DNA of 57,587 nt from Croceibacterium soli (GCF_009828065.1 NZ_WTYK01000011.1:1-57587), one strand, 5' to 3'; positions 33,573 through 42,417 are shown, counted from the stretch's first letter. The notes: generated from the sequence alone by a model not told the origin. Program-made: numbers and translations.

Positions 33573-34154
33573 CTACTCCGGCTTCTTCGCCACCGCGACC
33601 ATCGCGGGCCGCAGCAGGCGTTCGCGGATCATGTAGCCTGCCTGCATCTCCTGCACGATCGTGCCCGGCTCGGCATCGTCGGTCGGCATTTCGAGCATGG
33701 CCTGGTGCTGGTTGGGATCGAGCGGCAGGCCGACCGCGGCGATCCGCGTGATGCCGTGCTGCGTGAACACCTTGTCGAGCTCGCGCTGGGTAGCCTGGAT
33801 GCCGGCGACGAGGCCCTTGAACTTGCTGTCCTCCCGCAGGTCCTCCGGAATCGCCTCGATGGCGCGGGACAGGTTATCGGCGATCGAGAGCACGTCACGG
33901 GCGAAGCCGGTCACGGCGTAAGTGCGCGCGTCAGCCACGTCCTTGTCGGCCCGGCGGCGCACGTTCTGCGCATCGGCCTTGGCGTAGAGCACGTCCTGCT
34001 TCGCTGCGGCGAGCTCTTCGGTCAGGCGGGCGATCTCTTCGCTGGCGGCGGAGTCCTGGTTCTCCGGCATCGACTCCTCGTCGATCAGGTCCTCCGGCAC
34101 GCCCTTCAATTCTTCTTCGACCGCGGCGTCGCGCGACTTGTCTTCGTTGATCAT
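33573..34154 (-). CDS. grpE: Nucleotide exchange factor GrpE
   Basis: A 193-residue Hsp70 exchange factor: long N-terminal helix (about 35-90, SEEIARLTEELAAAKQDVLY), then ADAQNVRRRADKDVADAR, then the beta-rich head with NQHQAMLEMPTDDAEPGTIV, GYMIRERLLRPAMVAVAKKP. It releases ADP from DnaK. It is the second gene of a hrcA-grpE operon, 9 bp after hrcA. Confidence 0.96.
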   Translation of the reverse strand: MINEDKSRDAAVEEELKGVPEDLIDEESMPENQDSAASEEIARLTEELAAAKQDVLYAKADAQNVRRRADKDVADARTYAVTGFARDVLSIADNLSRAIEAIPEDLREDSKFKGLVAGIQATQRELDKVFTQHGITRIAAVGLPLDPNQHQAMLEMPTDDAEPGTIVQEMQAGYMIRERLLRPAMVAVAKKPE

Positions 34155-34163
34155 GGAACCCTG

Positions 34164-35216
34164 CTATCCGATTAGCTTGCCCAGGGAACGGGCTGTGAAA
34201 TCCACCATGGGAACGACGCGCGCGTAATTCAACCGCGTCGGGCCGATCACCCCCAGCACTCCGACCACCCGGCCTTCCCGGTCGCGGTAGGGCGCGGCGA
34301 TGACCGAGGAGCCCGACAGCGCGAACAGCCTGTTCTCGCTGCCGATGAAGATGCGCATGGCTTCGGCTTCCCGCGCCGAATCGAGCAGTTCGGCGACCGA
34401 CTGCTTGTTCTCCAGGTCGTCTATCAGCGAGCGGACCCGCTCGATATCGCCGAGCGTGCTTTCGTCCAGCAGGTTCGCTTGGCCACGCACGATCAGCACC
34501 GGGCGCTTGGTGGCGTCCTCGCTCCACACCGCCAGCCCGCGCTCCACCAAGTCCCGGCTCGCCTCGTCGAGCTGCGAACGGCCGGCCATGATCTCGGCGC
34601 GCATGGCATGGGCGGCCTCTGCCAGGGTCCGCCCGGCAAGGTGCGCGGTGATGAAATTGCTCGCCTGCTCCAGCCCGCCGGGGGCGATCGTGGCACCAAG
34701 CTCGACAACCCGGTTCTCGACCTGCCCGTCCTGCCCCACGAGCACCGCCAGGGCGCGGTGGGCGGACAGCGGGATCAGGCTCATCTGCGCAAGCCGCGGC
34801 TCCCGGCGCGGCACCATGACCATTCCGGCGGCTCCGGATATGTCCGAAAGAAGCGCGCTGACCGTCTCCAGCGCCTGCTCGATCGGGCCGGGTTCGGTCA
34901 GGCGCCGTTCGATCGCCGCACGCTCCTGCGCCGTCGGCTCCGACACCTGCATCATCCCGTCGACGAACAGCCGCAGGCCGGTCTCGGTCGGCATGCGGCC
35001 GGCGCTGGTGTGCGGCGCGGCCAGGAGGCCGAGCGATTCGAGCTCCGCCAGGACCGAGCGAATCGAGGCCGGCGAAAGGTCCAGCCCGCCCTCCCCGGCC
35101 AGGGTTTTTGAGCCGACCGGTTGCCCGCTCGTGAGATAGCCTTCCACCACCAGGCGGAAGATCTCCCGTGCGCGGTTGTTCAACTCGGTCACCGGTGGCG
35201 TGGACATGCGGCTCAT
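34164..35216 (-). CDS. hrcA: Heat-inducible transcription repressor HrcA
   Basis: A 350-residue repressor: N-terminal winged helix (about 10-80, REIFRLVVEGYLTSGQPVGS, SPASIRSVLAELESLGLL, HTSAGRMPTETGLRLFVD), GAF-like domain, and a C-terminal RVVGVLGVIGPTRLNYARVV. HrcA binds CIRCE (TTAGCACTC-N9-GAGTGCTAA). I found no CIRCE upstream of hrcA or dnaK in this window, so the targets (often groES-groEL) are elsewhere. It is cotranscribed with grpE and divergent from rph. Confidence 0.95.
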   Translation of the reverse strand: MSRMSTPPVTELNNRAREIFRLVVEGYLTSGQPVGSKTLAGEGGLDLSPASIRSVLAELESLGLLAAPHTSAGRMPTETGLRLFVDGMMQVSEPTAQERAAIERRLTEPGPIEQALETVSALLSDISGAAGMVMVPRREPRLAQMSLIPLSAHRALAVLVGQDGQVENRVVELGATIAPGGLEQASNFITAHLAGRTLAEAAHAMRAEIMAGRSQLDEASRDLVERGLAVWSEDATKRPVLIVRGQANLLDESTLGDIERVRSLIDDLENKQSVAELLDSAREAEAMRIFIGSENRLFALSGSSVIAAPYRDREGRVVGVLGVIGPTRLNYARVVPMVDFTARSLGKLIG

Positions 35217-35283
35217 CTATTCTTTTCGTGGCGGCAATCAAACGCCGTTCGCGCGAACTGTGTCCGAAACGAAGCTCGCCGTT

Positions 35284-35338
35284 GCCGAACCGGCGGTTTT
35301 CCCTCTACGGCGGCCTTAACGAACAACGGCGGTTCGGC
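35284..35338. promoter_or_regulatory. Inverted repeat between hrcA and rph
   Basis: GCCGAACCG at 35284-35292 and its complement CGGTTCGGC at 35330-35338 are separated by 37 bases; the match extends inward with one difference. It is in the 172-bp gap shared by the divergent hrcA and rph promoters and could be an operator or simply a repeat remnant. No CIRCE is present in the gap. Confidence 0.35.
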
Positions 35339-35388
35339 CACGCGACCGCAAGGGTCGGGCGAACGGCCCCCAAACCAAGGATCTACCC

Positions 35389-36102
35389 ATGCGTCCATCC
35401 GGCCGCGCGCCTGACGAAATGCGCGTCATCGATATCCAGACTGGCTTCACCAAGCATGCCGAAGGCTCCTGCCTCGTCAGCTTCGGTGACACCCGCGTCC
35501 TCGTCACCGCCACCGTCGAAGAGCGCGTGCCGCCATGGCTTCGCGGCAAGGGCCAGGGCTGGGTCACGGCCGAGTACTCGATGCTCCCCCGCGCCACCCA
35601 CACCCGCGGCCAGCGCGAGGCCGCCAAGGGCAAGCAGAGCGGGCGTACGCAGGAAATCCAGCGGCTCATCGGCCGCTCCTTGCGCGCGGTGACAAACATG
35701 GAGAAGCTCGGCGAGCGCCAGATCGTGCTCGACTGCGACGTGATCCAGGCCGACGGCGGCACGCGCACCGCAGCGATCTCCGGCGCCTGGGTCGCCCTGC
35801 GCCTGGCGGTCAACAAGCTGATGGCCGACGGCAAGATCGCCGTCGACCCGATCGAAAGCAAAGTCGGAGCGATCTCCTGCGGCATCTATCAGGGCACCCC
35901 GGTCCTGGACCTCGACTATATCGAGGACTCGGGCGCCGACGCCGATGCCAATTTCGTGCTGCTCGAAGGCGGCAAGATCGCCGAGGTCCAGGCCACCGCG
36001 GAAGGCGCGACTTACGACGAGGAAGGCCTGCTGCGCCTTCTGCGCCTCGCCCGCATCGGCTGCGACCGGATCTTCGCCGCGCAAGACGAGGCGGTTAAGT
36101 AG
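35389..36102 (+). CDS. rph: Ribonuclease PH
   Basis: A 237-residue phosphorolytic 3'-5' exoribonuclease trimming tRNA 3' ends. [20 protein letters not shown] at the start, [16 protein letters not shown] (phosphate-binding Arg region), [16 protein letters not shown], and [19 protein letters not shown] are family signatures. Full length, so it is not the truncated form known from E. coli K-12. It is followed after 33 bp by rdgB on the same strand. Confidence 0.97.
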   Translation: MRPSGRAPDEMRVIDIQTGFTKHAEGSCLVSFGDTRVLVTATVEERVPPWLRGKGQGWVTAEYSMLPRATHTRGQREAAKGKQSGRTQEIQRLIGRSLRAVTNMEKLGERQIVLDCDVIQADGGTRTAAISGAWVALRLAVNKLMADGKIAVDPIESKVGAISCGIYQGTPVLDLDYIEDSGADADANFVLLEGGKIAEVQATAEGATYDEEGLLRLLRLARIGCDRIFAAQDEAVK

Positions 36103-36135
36103 CGTCCGCAGGCGCGGGCGAACGGAGATGGAAGA

Positions 36136-36762
36136 ATGACGCGTAGGCTCGGTTCCGGGAAGCTGGTCATTGCCACGCACAACGCGGGCAAGCTGAAGGA
36201 AATCTCGGCCCTGCTGGCGCCGCACGGGCTGGACTGCATCTCGGCCGGATCGCTCGGCTTGCCCGAGCCGGCCGAGACCGGCCGCACGTTCGTGGACAAT
36301 GCGTTGATCAAGGCGCGGGCCGCCGCCGAAGCTTCTGGTCTGGTCGCGCTGGCTGACGACAGCGGCCTCTCAGTCGCGGCGCTCGGCGGCCGGCCGGGGG
36401 TCTACACCGCCGACTGGGCCGAGCGGCAGTGGTTCGAAGGCGAGCCCGGCCGCGACTGGTTCATGGCGATGGGCAAAGTCGAAGGGATGCTGCAGGCCCA
36501 AGGGCCAGATACGCCGCGCGATGCGTGGTTCTCGTGCGTGCTCGCCCTCGCCTGGCCGGATGGCGAGACGGCGGTCTACGAAGGCCGCGCCGACGGCATG
36601 CTCACCTGGCCGCCACGCGGAACGCTGGGCTTCGGCTACGATCCGGTGTTCGTGCCCGCGGGCCGTAGCGAGACGTTCGCCGAGATCGATCCGCAGGAAA
36701 AGCACCGCATCAGCCACCGCGCCGATGCTTTCGCCAAGCTGGTCGCCGACCAGTTCGGCTAA
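36136..36762 (+). CDS. rdgB: RdgB/HAM1 family non-canonical purine NTP pyrophosphatase
   Basis: A 208-residue enzyme that removes ITP, dITP and XTP from the nucleotide pool. The triphosphate site is in [38 protein letters not shown] and [20 protein letters not shown] (catalytic Asp) and [13 protein letters not shown] (base-binding) follow; [12 protein letters not shown] closes the protein. A standard partner of rph. Confidence 0.96.
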   Translation: MTRRLGSGKLVIATHNAGKLKEISALLAPHGLDCISAGSLGLPEPAETGRTFVDNALIKARAAAEASGLVALADDSGLSVAALGGRPGVYTADWAERQWFEGEPGRDWFMAMGKVEGMLQAQGPDTPRDAWFSCVLALAWPDGETAVYEGRADGMLTWPPRGTLGFGYDPVFVPAGRSETFAEIDPQEKHRISHRADAFAKLVADQFG

Positions 36763-36788
36763 TCGAGGCGGCGCCCGCGCCCAGCTCC

Positions 36789-37275
36789 GTTCGTACTGCC
36801 CTATCGAAGGACGCGAGGTTCGCGCCGTCGTGGTTCGACAAGCTCACCACGAACGGATGTGGTATTTCATTCACTGCTCCGGAGTAGCCACCCCCACCCC
36901 GTTCGTCCTGCCCTATCGAAAGACGCGAGGTTCGCGCCGTCGTGGTTCGACAAGCTCACCACGAACGGATGCGGGATTTCATTCACCGCTCCGGTGTAGC
37001 CACCCCCACCCCGCTCGTCCTGAGCCTGTCGAAGGACGCGAGGTTCGCGCCATCGTGGTTCGACAAGCTCACCACGAACGGATGTGGTATTTCGTTCACC
37101 GCTCCGGCGTAGCTACCCCCACCCCGTTCGTCCTGAGCCTGTCGAAGGACGAGAGGCGCGCGCCATCGTGGTTCGACAAGCTCACCACGAACGGATGTGG
37201 TATTTCGTTCACCCCTCCGGCGTAGCCACCCCCACCCCGTTCGTCCTGAGCTTGTCGAAGGACGCGAGGCGCGCG
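36789..37275. repeat. Tandem array of about 112 bp units (four full, one partial)
   Basis: Units start at about 36789, 36901, 37013, 37126 and 37239, a period of 112-113 bp. Each unit has a hairpin GTTCGTCCTGAGC.. (stem GTCCT/AGGAC in the better copies), a spacer GACGCGAGGTTCGCGCC, an oppositely placed hairpin CGTGGTTCGACAAGCTCACC (stem GTGGT/ACCAC), then GGATGTGGTATTTCGTTCAC and a C-rich end. The first two units share a variant (TGCCCTATCGAA) in the first hairpin. The array fills the rdgB-hemW gap. Confidence 0.95.
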
Positions 37276-37336
37276 CTGTGCTCCGCTCAGGCAAGACCTT
37301 GACTTCCGCCCGCTAACACCGACTGAAAGAGCCATC

Positions 37337-38488
37337 GTGGCGCGCGCTCTCTACATCCATTGGCCCTTCTGCCTGGCGAAATGCCCGTATTGCGATTTCA
37401 ACTCGCACGTGCGGAACGGCGTCGACGTGGAGCTGTGGCGCAACATGCTGCTGGCGGACATGCGGCATGAGGCGGAGCTTGCCGGCAGCGAGCCGCTCGA
37501 TTCTGTGTTCTTCGGTGGCGGAACCCCCTCGCTAATGCCGCCCGTGCTGGTCGGCGCACTGTTGGAAGAGGCCGAACGGCTGTGGAGCTTCGCTCCGGGG
37601 ATCGAGATCACCCTGGAAGCCAATCCCTCCTCCGTAGAGGCGGCGAACTTCGCGGCGCTTGCCGGCGCCGGGGTCAACCGCGTCTCGCTAGGCGTACAGT
37701 CGCTCGATGACGAGGTCCTGCGGTTCCTGGGGCGATTGCACAATGGGCAGGAAGCGCTGTCGGCGCTCGACACCGCGCAATCGGCTTTCCGCCGGGTCAG
37801 CTTCGACCTGATCTATGCCCGACCCGGTCAGACCTTGGAGCAATGGGAAGGCGAACTGCGCCGGGCGCTGGGCTTCGGCACCGAGCACCTTTCGCTCTAC
37901 CAGTTGACCATCGAGGCGGGCACCCGCTTCGCCACCGAGGTGCGGCAAGGCGCCTTCGTTCCGCTGGACGATGACCCGGCGGCCGACCTGTTCGCCCTCA
38001 CCCGCGAGCTGACCGAAGCCGCCGGCCTGCCCGCCTACGAAGTCAGCAACCACGCCCGCCCGGGCGAGGAGAGCCGCCACAACCTGACCTACTGGCGCTA
38101 TCGCGATTACGTGGGGATCGGACCGGGCGCGCACGGGCGGCGCGACGGTATGGCGACGCTGCGGCACAAGAAGCCGGAGAACTGGCTGGATGCGGTCGCT
38201 GATACCGGTAACGGCCTCAAGGAAGAGCGAAGCCTCGGCACGGCCGAGCAAGCCAGCGAGGCGCTGCTGATGGGGCTGCGCCTCGCCGAAGGCGTCGATC
38301 TCACAGGCTTGTCGCAGCGCTTCGGGATCGGGCGGGAGGCTCTGGTGCACCCGCCCAAGCTGGCGTTCTACGAGAGCATCGGGCTCGCCTGGCGCAGGGG
38401 CGACCTGGTCGGCATCACGCCGCAAGGCATGCCGCTGCTCGACGCCCTGCTCGGCGAGCTCGTTCCGGCGGATCTGGTTGCGGCATGA
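37337..38488 (+). CDS. hemW: Radical SAM family haem chaperone HemW
   Basis: A 383-residue radical SAM protein (formerly annotated as an oxygen-independent coproporphyrinogen oxidase-like protein). The 4Fe-4S motif is FCLAKCPYCDFNSH (CxxxCxxC); SVFFGGGTPSLMPP is the SAM/nucleotide glycine motif; RVSLGVQSLDDEVLRFLGR and HLSLYQLTIEAGTRF are HemW-specific. HemW binds haem and passes it to target proteins. GTG start at 37337. Its stop overlaps xerC by 4 bp (ATGA). Confidence 0.94.
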   Translation: MARALYIHWPFCLAKCPYCDFNSHVRNGVDVELWRNMLLADMRHEAELAGSEPLDSVFFGGGTPSLMPPVLVGALLEEAERLWSFAPGIEITLEANPSSVEAANFAALAGAGVNRVSLGVQSLDDEVLRFLGRLHNGQEALSALDTAQSAFRRVSFDLIYARPGQTLEQWEGELRRALGFGTEHLSLYQLTIEAGTRFATEVRQGAFVPLDDDPAADLFALTRELTEAAGLPAYEVSNHARPGEESRHNLTYWRYRDYVGIGPGAHGRRDGMATLRHKKPENWLDAVADTGNGLKEERSLGTAEQASEALLMGLRLAEGVDLTGLSQRFGIGREALVHPPKLAFYESIGLAWRRGDLVGITPQGMPLLDALLGELVPADLVAA

Positions 38489-39381
38489 GCAAGGCGGACC
38501 TGCTCGAGCAATGGCACGGCCATCTCGCGCAGTCCCGCCGCCGCTCCCCCCACACCGTCCGCGCCTATTGCGCCGCCGCGGGCCGGCTGATCGAGCGCAC
38601 CGCTGCGCAAGACTGGCGCGAGATCGCCGAACTCGATGCGGCGGCCTTGCGCGGGCACCTCGCTGCACGGCGCGCCGACGGCCTCGGGAATGTCTCGACC
38701 GCGCGCGAGCTGTCGGCGCTGAAAGGCTTCATCGCGTTCGCCCGCGAGCAAGTCGGACAGGCCGAGGCCACGGCCCCGCGCCTACGCGGCCCGCGCATCA
38801 AGAAGGGCTTGCCGCGCCCGGTAACGCCTGACGACGCCGCGAACCTCGCCGACGAAGTCGCCGCCCTCGCCGCCGACGAATGGATCGGCGCCCGCGATCG
38901 CGCCGTGCTGCTGCTGATGTACGGCGCCGGCCTGCGCATCGCCGAGGCGCTGTCGCTCACCGCCGCCGACCTGCCCCTCGGCGAAACGCTCAACGTCACC
39001 GGCAAAGGCGGCAAGCAACGCGTCGTGCCGCTGCTTCCCGTGGTGCGCGAAGCCGTGGCCGATTACGCAAGGCGCTGCCCCTGGCCGATGGCGGGCAAGG
39101 ACCTGCTGTTTAGGGGCGCCAAGGGCGGTCCGCTAGGACAGGGAATGGTGCAGAAGGTCATGGCCCGCGCACGCGTCGGGCTTGGCCTGCCGGCCACCGC
39201 GACCCCGCACGCCTTGCGGCACAGCTTCGCCACCCACCTGCTCGGCGCGGGCGCGGACTTGCGCAGCCTGCAGGAGCTGCTCGGCCATGCCAGCCTCGGC
39301 TCGACGCAGATCTACACCAAAGTCGATGCGGCCGTACTGCTCGATATTTACCGCAAGGCGCACCCGCACGAGCGCGGCTAG
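38485..39381 (+). CDS. xerC: Tyrosine recombinase XerC
   Basis: A 298-residue tyrosine recombinase that resolves chromosome dimers at dif with XerD. N-terminal SAM-like domain (about 5-85, RRRSPHTVRAYCAAAGRLIE); catalytic residues in YGAGLRIAEAL (Arg), GKGGKQRVVPL (Lys), HALRHSFATHLL (His-x-x-Arg), LGHASLGSTQIYTKV (His and the nucleophilic Tyr). The chromosomal context and overlap with hemW argue for XerC, not a phage integrase. It is convergent with dedA, overlapping by 4 bp. Confidence 0.94.
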   Translation: MSKADLLEQWHGHLAQSRRRSPHTVRAYCAAAGRLIERTAAQDWREIAELDAAALRGHLAARRADGLGNVSTARELSALKGFIAFAREQVGQAEATAPRLRGPRIKKGLPRPVTPDDAANLADEVAALAADEWIGARDRAVLLLMYGAGLRIAEALSLTAADLPLGETLNVTGKGGKQRVVPLLPVVREAVADYARRCPWPMAGKDLLFRGAKGGPLGQGMVQKVMARARVGLGLPATATPHALRHSFATHLLGAGADLRSLQELLGHASLGSTQIYTKVDAAVLLDIYRKAHPHERG

Positions 39382-39989
39382 TCGCCTGCGCGGACCCGCG
39401 GCTTCCAGGTGAGCAGCCGCCAGATGTAACCCGCCAGCGCCAGCCCTACGAGCCCGAGGATTATCCAGCCGATCACGGCTTCGGACTCATCGAGGTAAGT
39501 TGCCAACCATTTGCCGCCCAGGATCAGCAGCACGTTCCAGATCGCACTGCCCGCGAACGTGAAGACCAGGAAACGCCACACGCTCATGTGGGCCAGCCCG
39601 GCGGGTAGCGAGATGATCGTGCGCAGGAACGGGGAGAAGCGCAGGAAGAACACCACCCACTGGCCGTGGCTGCGGAAGAACCGGCTAGCCTGCTCGATAT
39701 GCTCCCAGTCGAGCGTCAGCCAGCGACCCCAGCGGGCGATGAACGGCGCCAGCCGGCGATAGCTCCAGCGGTCGCCGATCCAGAACCAGACGTAGTTGCC
39801 CGCGGTGGAGCCGATCGTGCCGGCCACCAGCAGCGGCCAGAACTCCATCGTCCCGCGGGCGACCAGCACGCCGCCGATGCCCATGATCACTTCGGACGGA
39901 ATCGGCGGGAAGATGTTCTCGATCGCCATCAGCAGCGCGATCCCGAGGTATCCGCCCCGCGCGATGGTCTCGATGATCAGTTCGTGCAT
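39378..39989 (-). CDS. DedA family membrane protein
   Basis: A 203-residue inner-membrane protein with about five hydrophobic segments. Family motifs: ENIFPPIPSEVIMGIGGVLV near the N-terminus, GNYVWFWIGDRW, FFRSHGQWVVFFLRFSPFLR and PAGLAHMSVWRF. DedA proteins are undecaprenyl-phosphate/phospholipid flippase candidates needed for envelope homeostasis. It is monocistronic by position, with an inverted-repeat element upstream of its start. Confidence 0.93.
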   Translation of the reverse strand: MHELIIETIARGGYLGIALLMAIENIFPPIPSEVIMGIGGVLVARGTMEFWPLLVAGTIGSTAGNYVWFWIGDRWSYRRLAPFIARWGRWLTLDWEHIEQASRFFRSHGQWVVFFLRFSPFLRTIISLPAGLAHMSVWRFLVFTFAGSAIWNVLLILGGKWLATYLDESEAVIGWIILGLVGLALAGYIWRLLTWKPRVRAGD

Positions 39990-40001
39990 GCGGCAAGAAC
40001 C

Positions 40002-40087
40002 TCGTCATCCCGGACTTGATCCGGGATCGCCGGCATCTGGCGTCGAAGTTGGCGGCCAGCGATCCCGGCTTTCGCCGGGATGACGAG
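40002..40087. repeat. Paired palindromic repeat between gshB and dedA
   Basis: CGTCATCCCGGACTTGATCC and, in reverse, CGATCCCGGCTTTCGCCGGG-ATGACG flank a short spacer. Stems are CCCGGA/TCCGGG and CCCGGC/GCCGGG, so the two arms carry a compensatory pair. Same general plan (CGTCA-stem-loop) as the 92-bp elements at the window's end. Confidence 0.9.
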
Positions 40088-40095
40088 ACAGGGGA

Positions 40096-41043
40096 TCAAA
40101 GCCGTGCCTCGATTGCATCCCAGATGCGCCCCGGCGTGTCGGTCCCGTTGAACTTGTCGATCGCCACGATGCCGGTTGGGCTGGTGACGTTGATCTCGGT
40201 CAGCCACTTGCCGCCGATCACGTCGATGCCCACGAAGATCAGCCCGCGCTTCTTCAGCTCCGGCCCCATCGCGGCGCAGATTTCCTCCTCGCGCGCGGTG
40301 AGCTGGGTCGCCTCCGCGAAACCGCCCTGAGCCAGATTGGAACGGAACTCCCCCTTGCCCGGCTTGCGGTTAATCGCGCCGGCATATTCACCGTCGACCA
40401 GCACGATACGCTTGTCGCCCTCGGCGACTTCAGGGAGGAACGGCTGGACCATGTGCGGCTCGGGCCAGGTCTGGTTGAACATTTCGATCAGGGCCGAGAG
40501 GTTGTCGCCGGTTTCCGGCACGCGGAATATCGCCTTGCCGCCGTTGCCGTGGATCGGCTTGACCACGACCGCGCCGTGTCGGTCCATGAACGCGCGCACG
40601 TCCGCGATGCTGCGGGTGACCAGCGTCGGCGGCATGAACTTGCGGAAGTCGAGCACGAAGACCTTCTCCGGCGCGCCCCGCACGCTGGCCGGATCGTTGA
40701 CCACCAGCGTCTCGTGCTGGATGCGCTCGAGCAGGTGCGTTGCAGTGATGTAGCCCATGTCGAACGGCGGATCTTGCCGCATCAGCACGACGTCGATTTC
40801 TCGCCCGAGATCGATCCGGCGCGCTTCGCCCTTCTCGAAGTGCTCGCCCTGCACCGGCTTCACCCGCACCGGCGCCCCCAGGGCGGTGAGGCGGTCGTTC
40901 TCGTCCAGGGTCAGGCTGCCGACGTCGTAGTGGAACAGCTCGTGCCCCCGCGCCTGCGCCGACAGCATCAGCGCGAAGCTCGAGTCGCCCGTGATGTTGA
41001 TGCTTTCGATCGGGTCCATCTGGACTGCGACGCGTAGATTCAC
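40096..41043 (-). CDS. gshB: Glutathione synthase
   Basis: A 315-residue ATP-grasp ligase joining gamma-Glu-Cys and glycine. Starts MNLRVAVQMDPIESINITGD; MRQDPPFDMGYITATHLLE, VVKPIHGNGGKAIFRVP, MVQPFLPEVAEGDKRIVLVD, and FVGIDVIGGKWLTEINVTSP (Mg-binding) follow. Glutathione supports the LigF-like GST seen elsewhere in the window. It is on the same strand as yraN with a repeat-filled gap of about 130 bp between them. Confidence 0.96.
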   Translation of the reverse strand: MNLRVAVQMDPIESINITGDSSFALMLSAQARGHELFHYDVGSLTLDENDRLTALGAPVRVKPVQGEHFEKGEARRIDLGREIDVVLMRQDPPFDMGYITATHLLERIQHETLVVNDPASVRGAPEKVFVLDFRKFMPPTLVTRSIADVRAFMDRHGAVVVKPIHGNGGKAIFRVPETGDNLSALIEMFNQTWPEPHMVQPFLPEVAEGDKRIVLVDGEYAGAINRKPGKGEFRSNLAQGGFAEATQLTAREEEICAAMGPELKKRGLIFVGIDVIGGKWLTEINVTSPTGIVAIDKFNGTDTPGRIWDAIEARL

Positions 41044-41070
41044 TCGATCCCTCCAAGATTGCGTCAGGCT

Positions 41071-41152
41071 CGTGGTTCGACAGGCTCACCACGAACGGCG
41101 AAGGTGGCGCTCGTCCACCCTAACCCGTTCGCCCTGAGCTTGTCGAAGGGCG
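41071..41152. repeat. Two hairpin-repeat units between yraN and gshB
   Basis: 41071-41098 carries the GTGGT/ACCAC stem; 41124-41152, in the opposite orientation, carries GCCCT/AGGGC. Loop and GAACGG flank are the same, so these adjacent units show the stem covariation directly. Confidence 0.92.
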
Positions 41153-41176
41153 CTGGCGCGACCTTCGCCTCCGAAC

Positions 41177-41527
41177 TCAGGGCTGCCAGGCGTTGACGAT
41201 GTGGCGCGGCCAGCGGCCCGGCGCAAGGAGCAGCACGTCGATCCGCGGATTGTCTCCGCCGCGCACGAACCGGTGCGCCACTGCCTCGGCGGCGCTGGCA
41301 ACGCGGCGCAGGCGGTAGTCGTCGATCGAGAGATCGCGGTGGGCGGCCGTGGCGCGCCACTTCACCTCGACGAACGCCACGGTCCTGCCGCGCCGCGCGA
41401 CGAGGTCGATCTCGCCGCGCGGGGTCTTCACCCGGCGCGCGACGATGCGCCAGCCCTGGAGGCGCAGCCACAGGGCGGCCAGGCCCTCGCCCTTCCGACC
41501 GCGCCGTTCGGCCGCGGCGCGGTTCAC
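41177..41527 (-). CDS. yraN: UPF0102 family protein YraN
   Basis: A 116-residue protein with a restriction-endonuclease-like core: RRGRKGEGLAALWLRLQGWR, VKTPRGEIDLVARRGRTVAF (the Glu-Ile-Asp of the nuclease-like motif), VEVKWRATAAH and RRVASAAEAV. The function is unsettled. Its ATG overlaps the rsmI stop (ATGA), and the group rsmI-yraN with an adjacent divergent lpoA-type gene echoes the E. coli yraL-yraM-yraN neighbourhood. Confidence 0.92.
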   Translation of the reverse strand: MNRAAAERRGRKGEGLAALWLRLQGWRIVARRVKTPRGEIDLVARRGRTVAFVEVKWRATAAHRDLSIDDYRLRRVASAAEAVAHRFVRGGDNPRIDVLLLAPGRWPRHIVNAWQP

Positions 41528-42378
41528 GAAGCCTTGAGCTCCATCGCCCGGGCGTAAAGCGCCTTGCGGTCGAGACCCGTGGCCCGCGCGACGCTGGCCG
41601 CTGCATGGGACGCTTTCTGCGTCATCAGGGCTTCCAGCAGCAGCCGGTCGGCGTCGCCCGGATCGGCAGCCTTCTCCGGCGCAGGACCGATCAGCAGGAC
41701 AATTTCACCCCTCGGCGGATGAGCTTCGTAGTGGGCGATCAGCTCCTGCGGCGAGCCGGTGCGACATTCCTCGTAGAGCTTGGTCAGTTCCCGCGCCACG
41801 GCGACCTCTCGGCCGGGCAGGACCTTGTGGATCGCCGCCAGCGCCTTGGTCAGCCGCGGCGCGGTTTCGAAGAACACCAGCGTGGCGCGAACCTCGGCCA
41901 GTTCCTCCAGCGTCTCCTCCCGCGCCTTTTCCTTGGAGGGCAGGAAGCCGGCGAACAAGAAGCGGTCGTTCGGCAGGCCCGACAGCGTCAGGGCGAGCAC
42001 CGGAGCGCTCGGCCCCGGCAGGCTGGTGACCGGCACGCCCGCCGCCCGGGCTTCCCGCACCAGGCGGTAACCGGGATCGGAGACCAGCGGCGTGCCGGCG
42101 TCGCTGACGAGCGCCACCGCCTTGGTCCGCATCGCTTCCAGCAGCCGCGTGCGGTCTTCCGCCGACGCATGATCGTCGTATCGCCACAAGGGCTTGCTCA
42201 CGCCCAGGTGACGCAGCAGCTTGACCGTGACGCGGGTGTCCTCGCAGGCGATCGCGTCGCATCGCTTCAGCACGTCGGCTGCCCGCACGGTCATGTCAGC
42301 GAGATTGCCAATCGGCGTCGCGACAATATAGAGACCGGCATTCAACGGTTCGGGTTCAGGGTCGCGCAGTTCGCTCAC
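41524..42378 (-). CDS. rsmI: 16S rRNA (cytidine(1402)-2'-O)-methyltransferase
   Basis: A SAM-dependent SPOUT-like/tetrapyrrole-methylase-fold enzyme of about 284 residues. LYIVATPIGNLADMTVRAAD, CEDTRVTVKLLRHLG, ALVSDAGTPLVSDPGYRLVR, SLPGPSAPVLALTLSGLPND and PPRGEIVLLIGPAPE are signature blocks. I chose the GTG at 42378 (SELRDPEPEPLNAGLYIV); a TTG at 42345 is possible. It methylates C1402 of 16S rRNA. Divergent from the LpoA-like gene with 39 bp between starts. Confidence 0.94.
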   Translation of the reverse strand: MSELRDPEPEPLNAGLYIVATPIGNLADMTVRAADVLKRCDAIACEDTRVTVKLLRHLGVSKPLWRYDDHASAEDRTRLLEAMRTKAVALVSDAGTPLVSDPGYRLVREARAAGVPVTSLPGPSAPVLALTLSGLPNDRFLFAGFLPSKEKAREETLEELAEVRATLVFFETAPRLTKALAAIHKVLPGREVAVARELTKLYEECRTGSPQELIAHYEAHPPRGEIVLLIGPAPEKAADPGDADRLLLEALMTQKASHAAASVARATGLDRKALYARAMELKAS

Positions 42379-42417
42379 CCGGGCGCTTGTGAACCAACAG
42401 CAGCGGGAGCGGCAAGC

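Noticed and set aside
35217-35388. CIRCE operator upstream of hrcA
   Set aside because: I looked for TTAGCACTC and GAGTGCTAA and close variants on both strands and found none; a different inverted repeat is present.
36789-37275. Possible CRISPR array
   Set aside because: The period is 112 bp and the whole unit is repeated; there are no short identical repeats with unique spacers and no cas genes.
38485-39381. XerC as a phage or island integrase
   Set aside because: Full-length XerC signatures, 4-bp overlap with hemW, and ordinary chromosomal neighbours.
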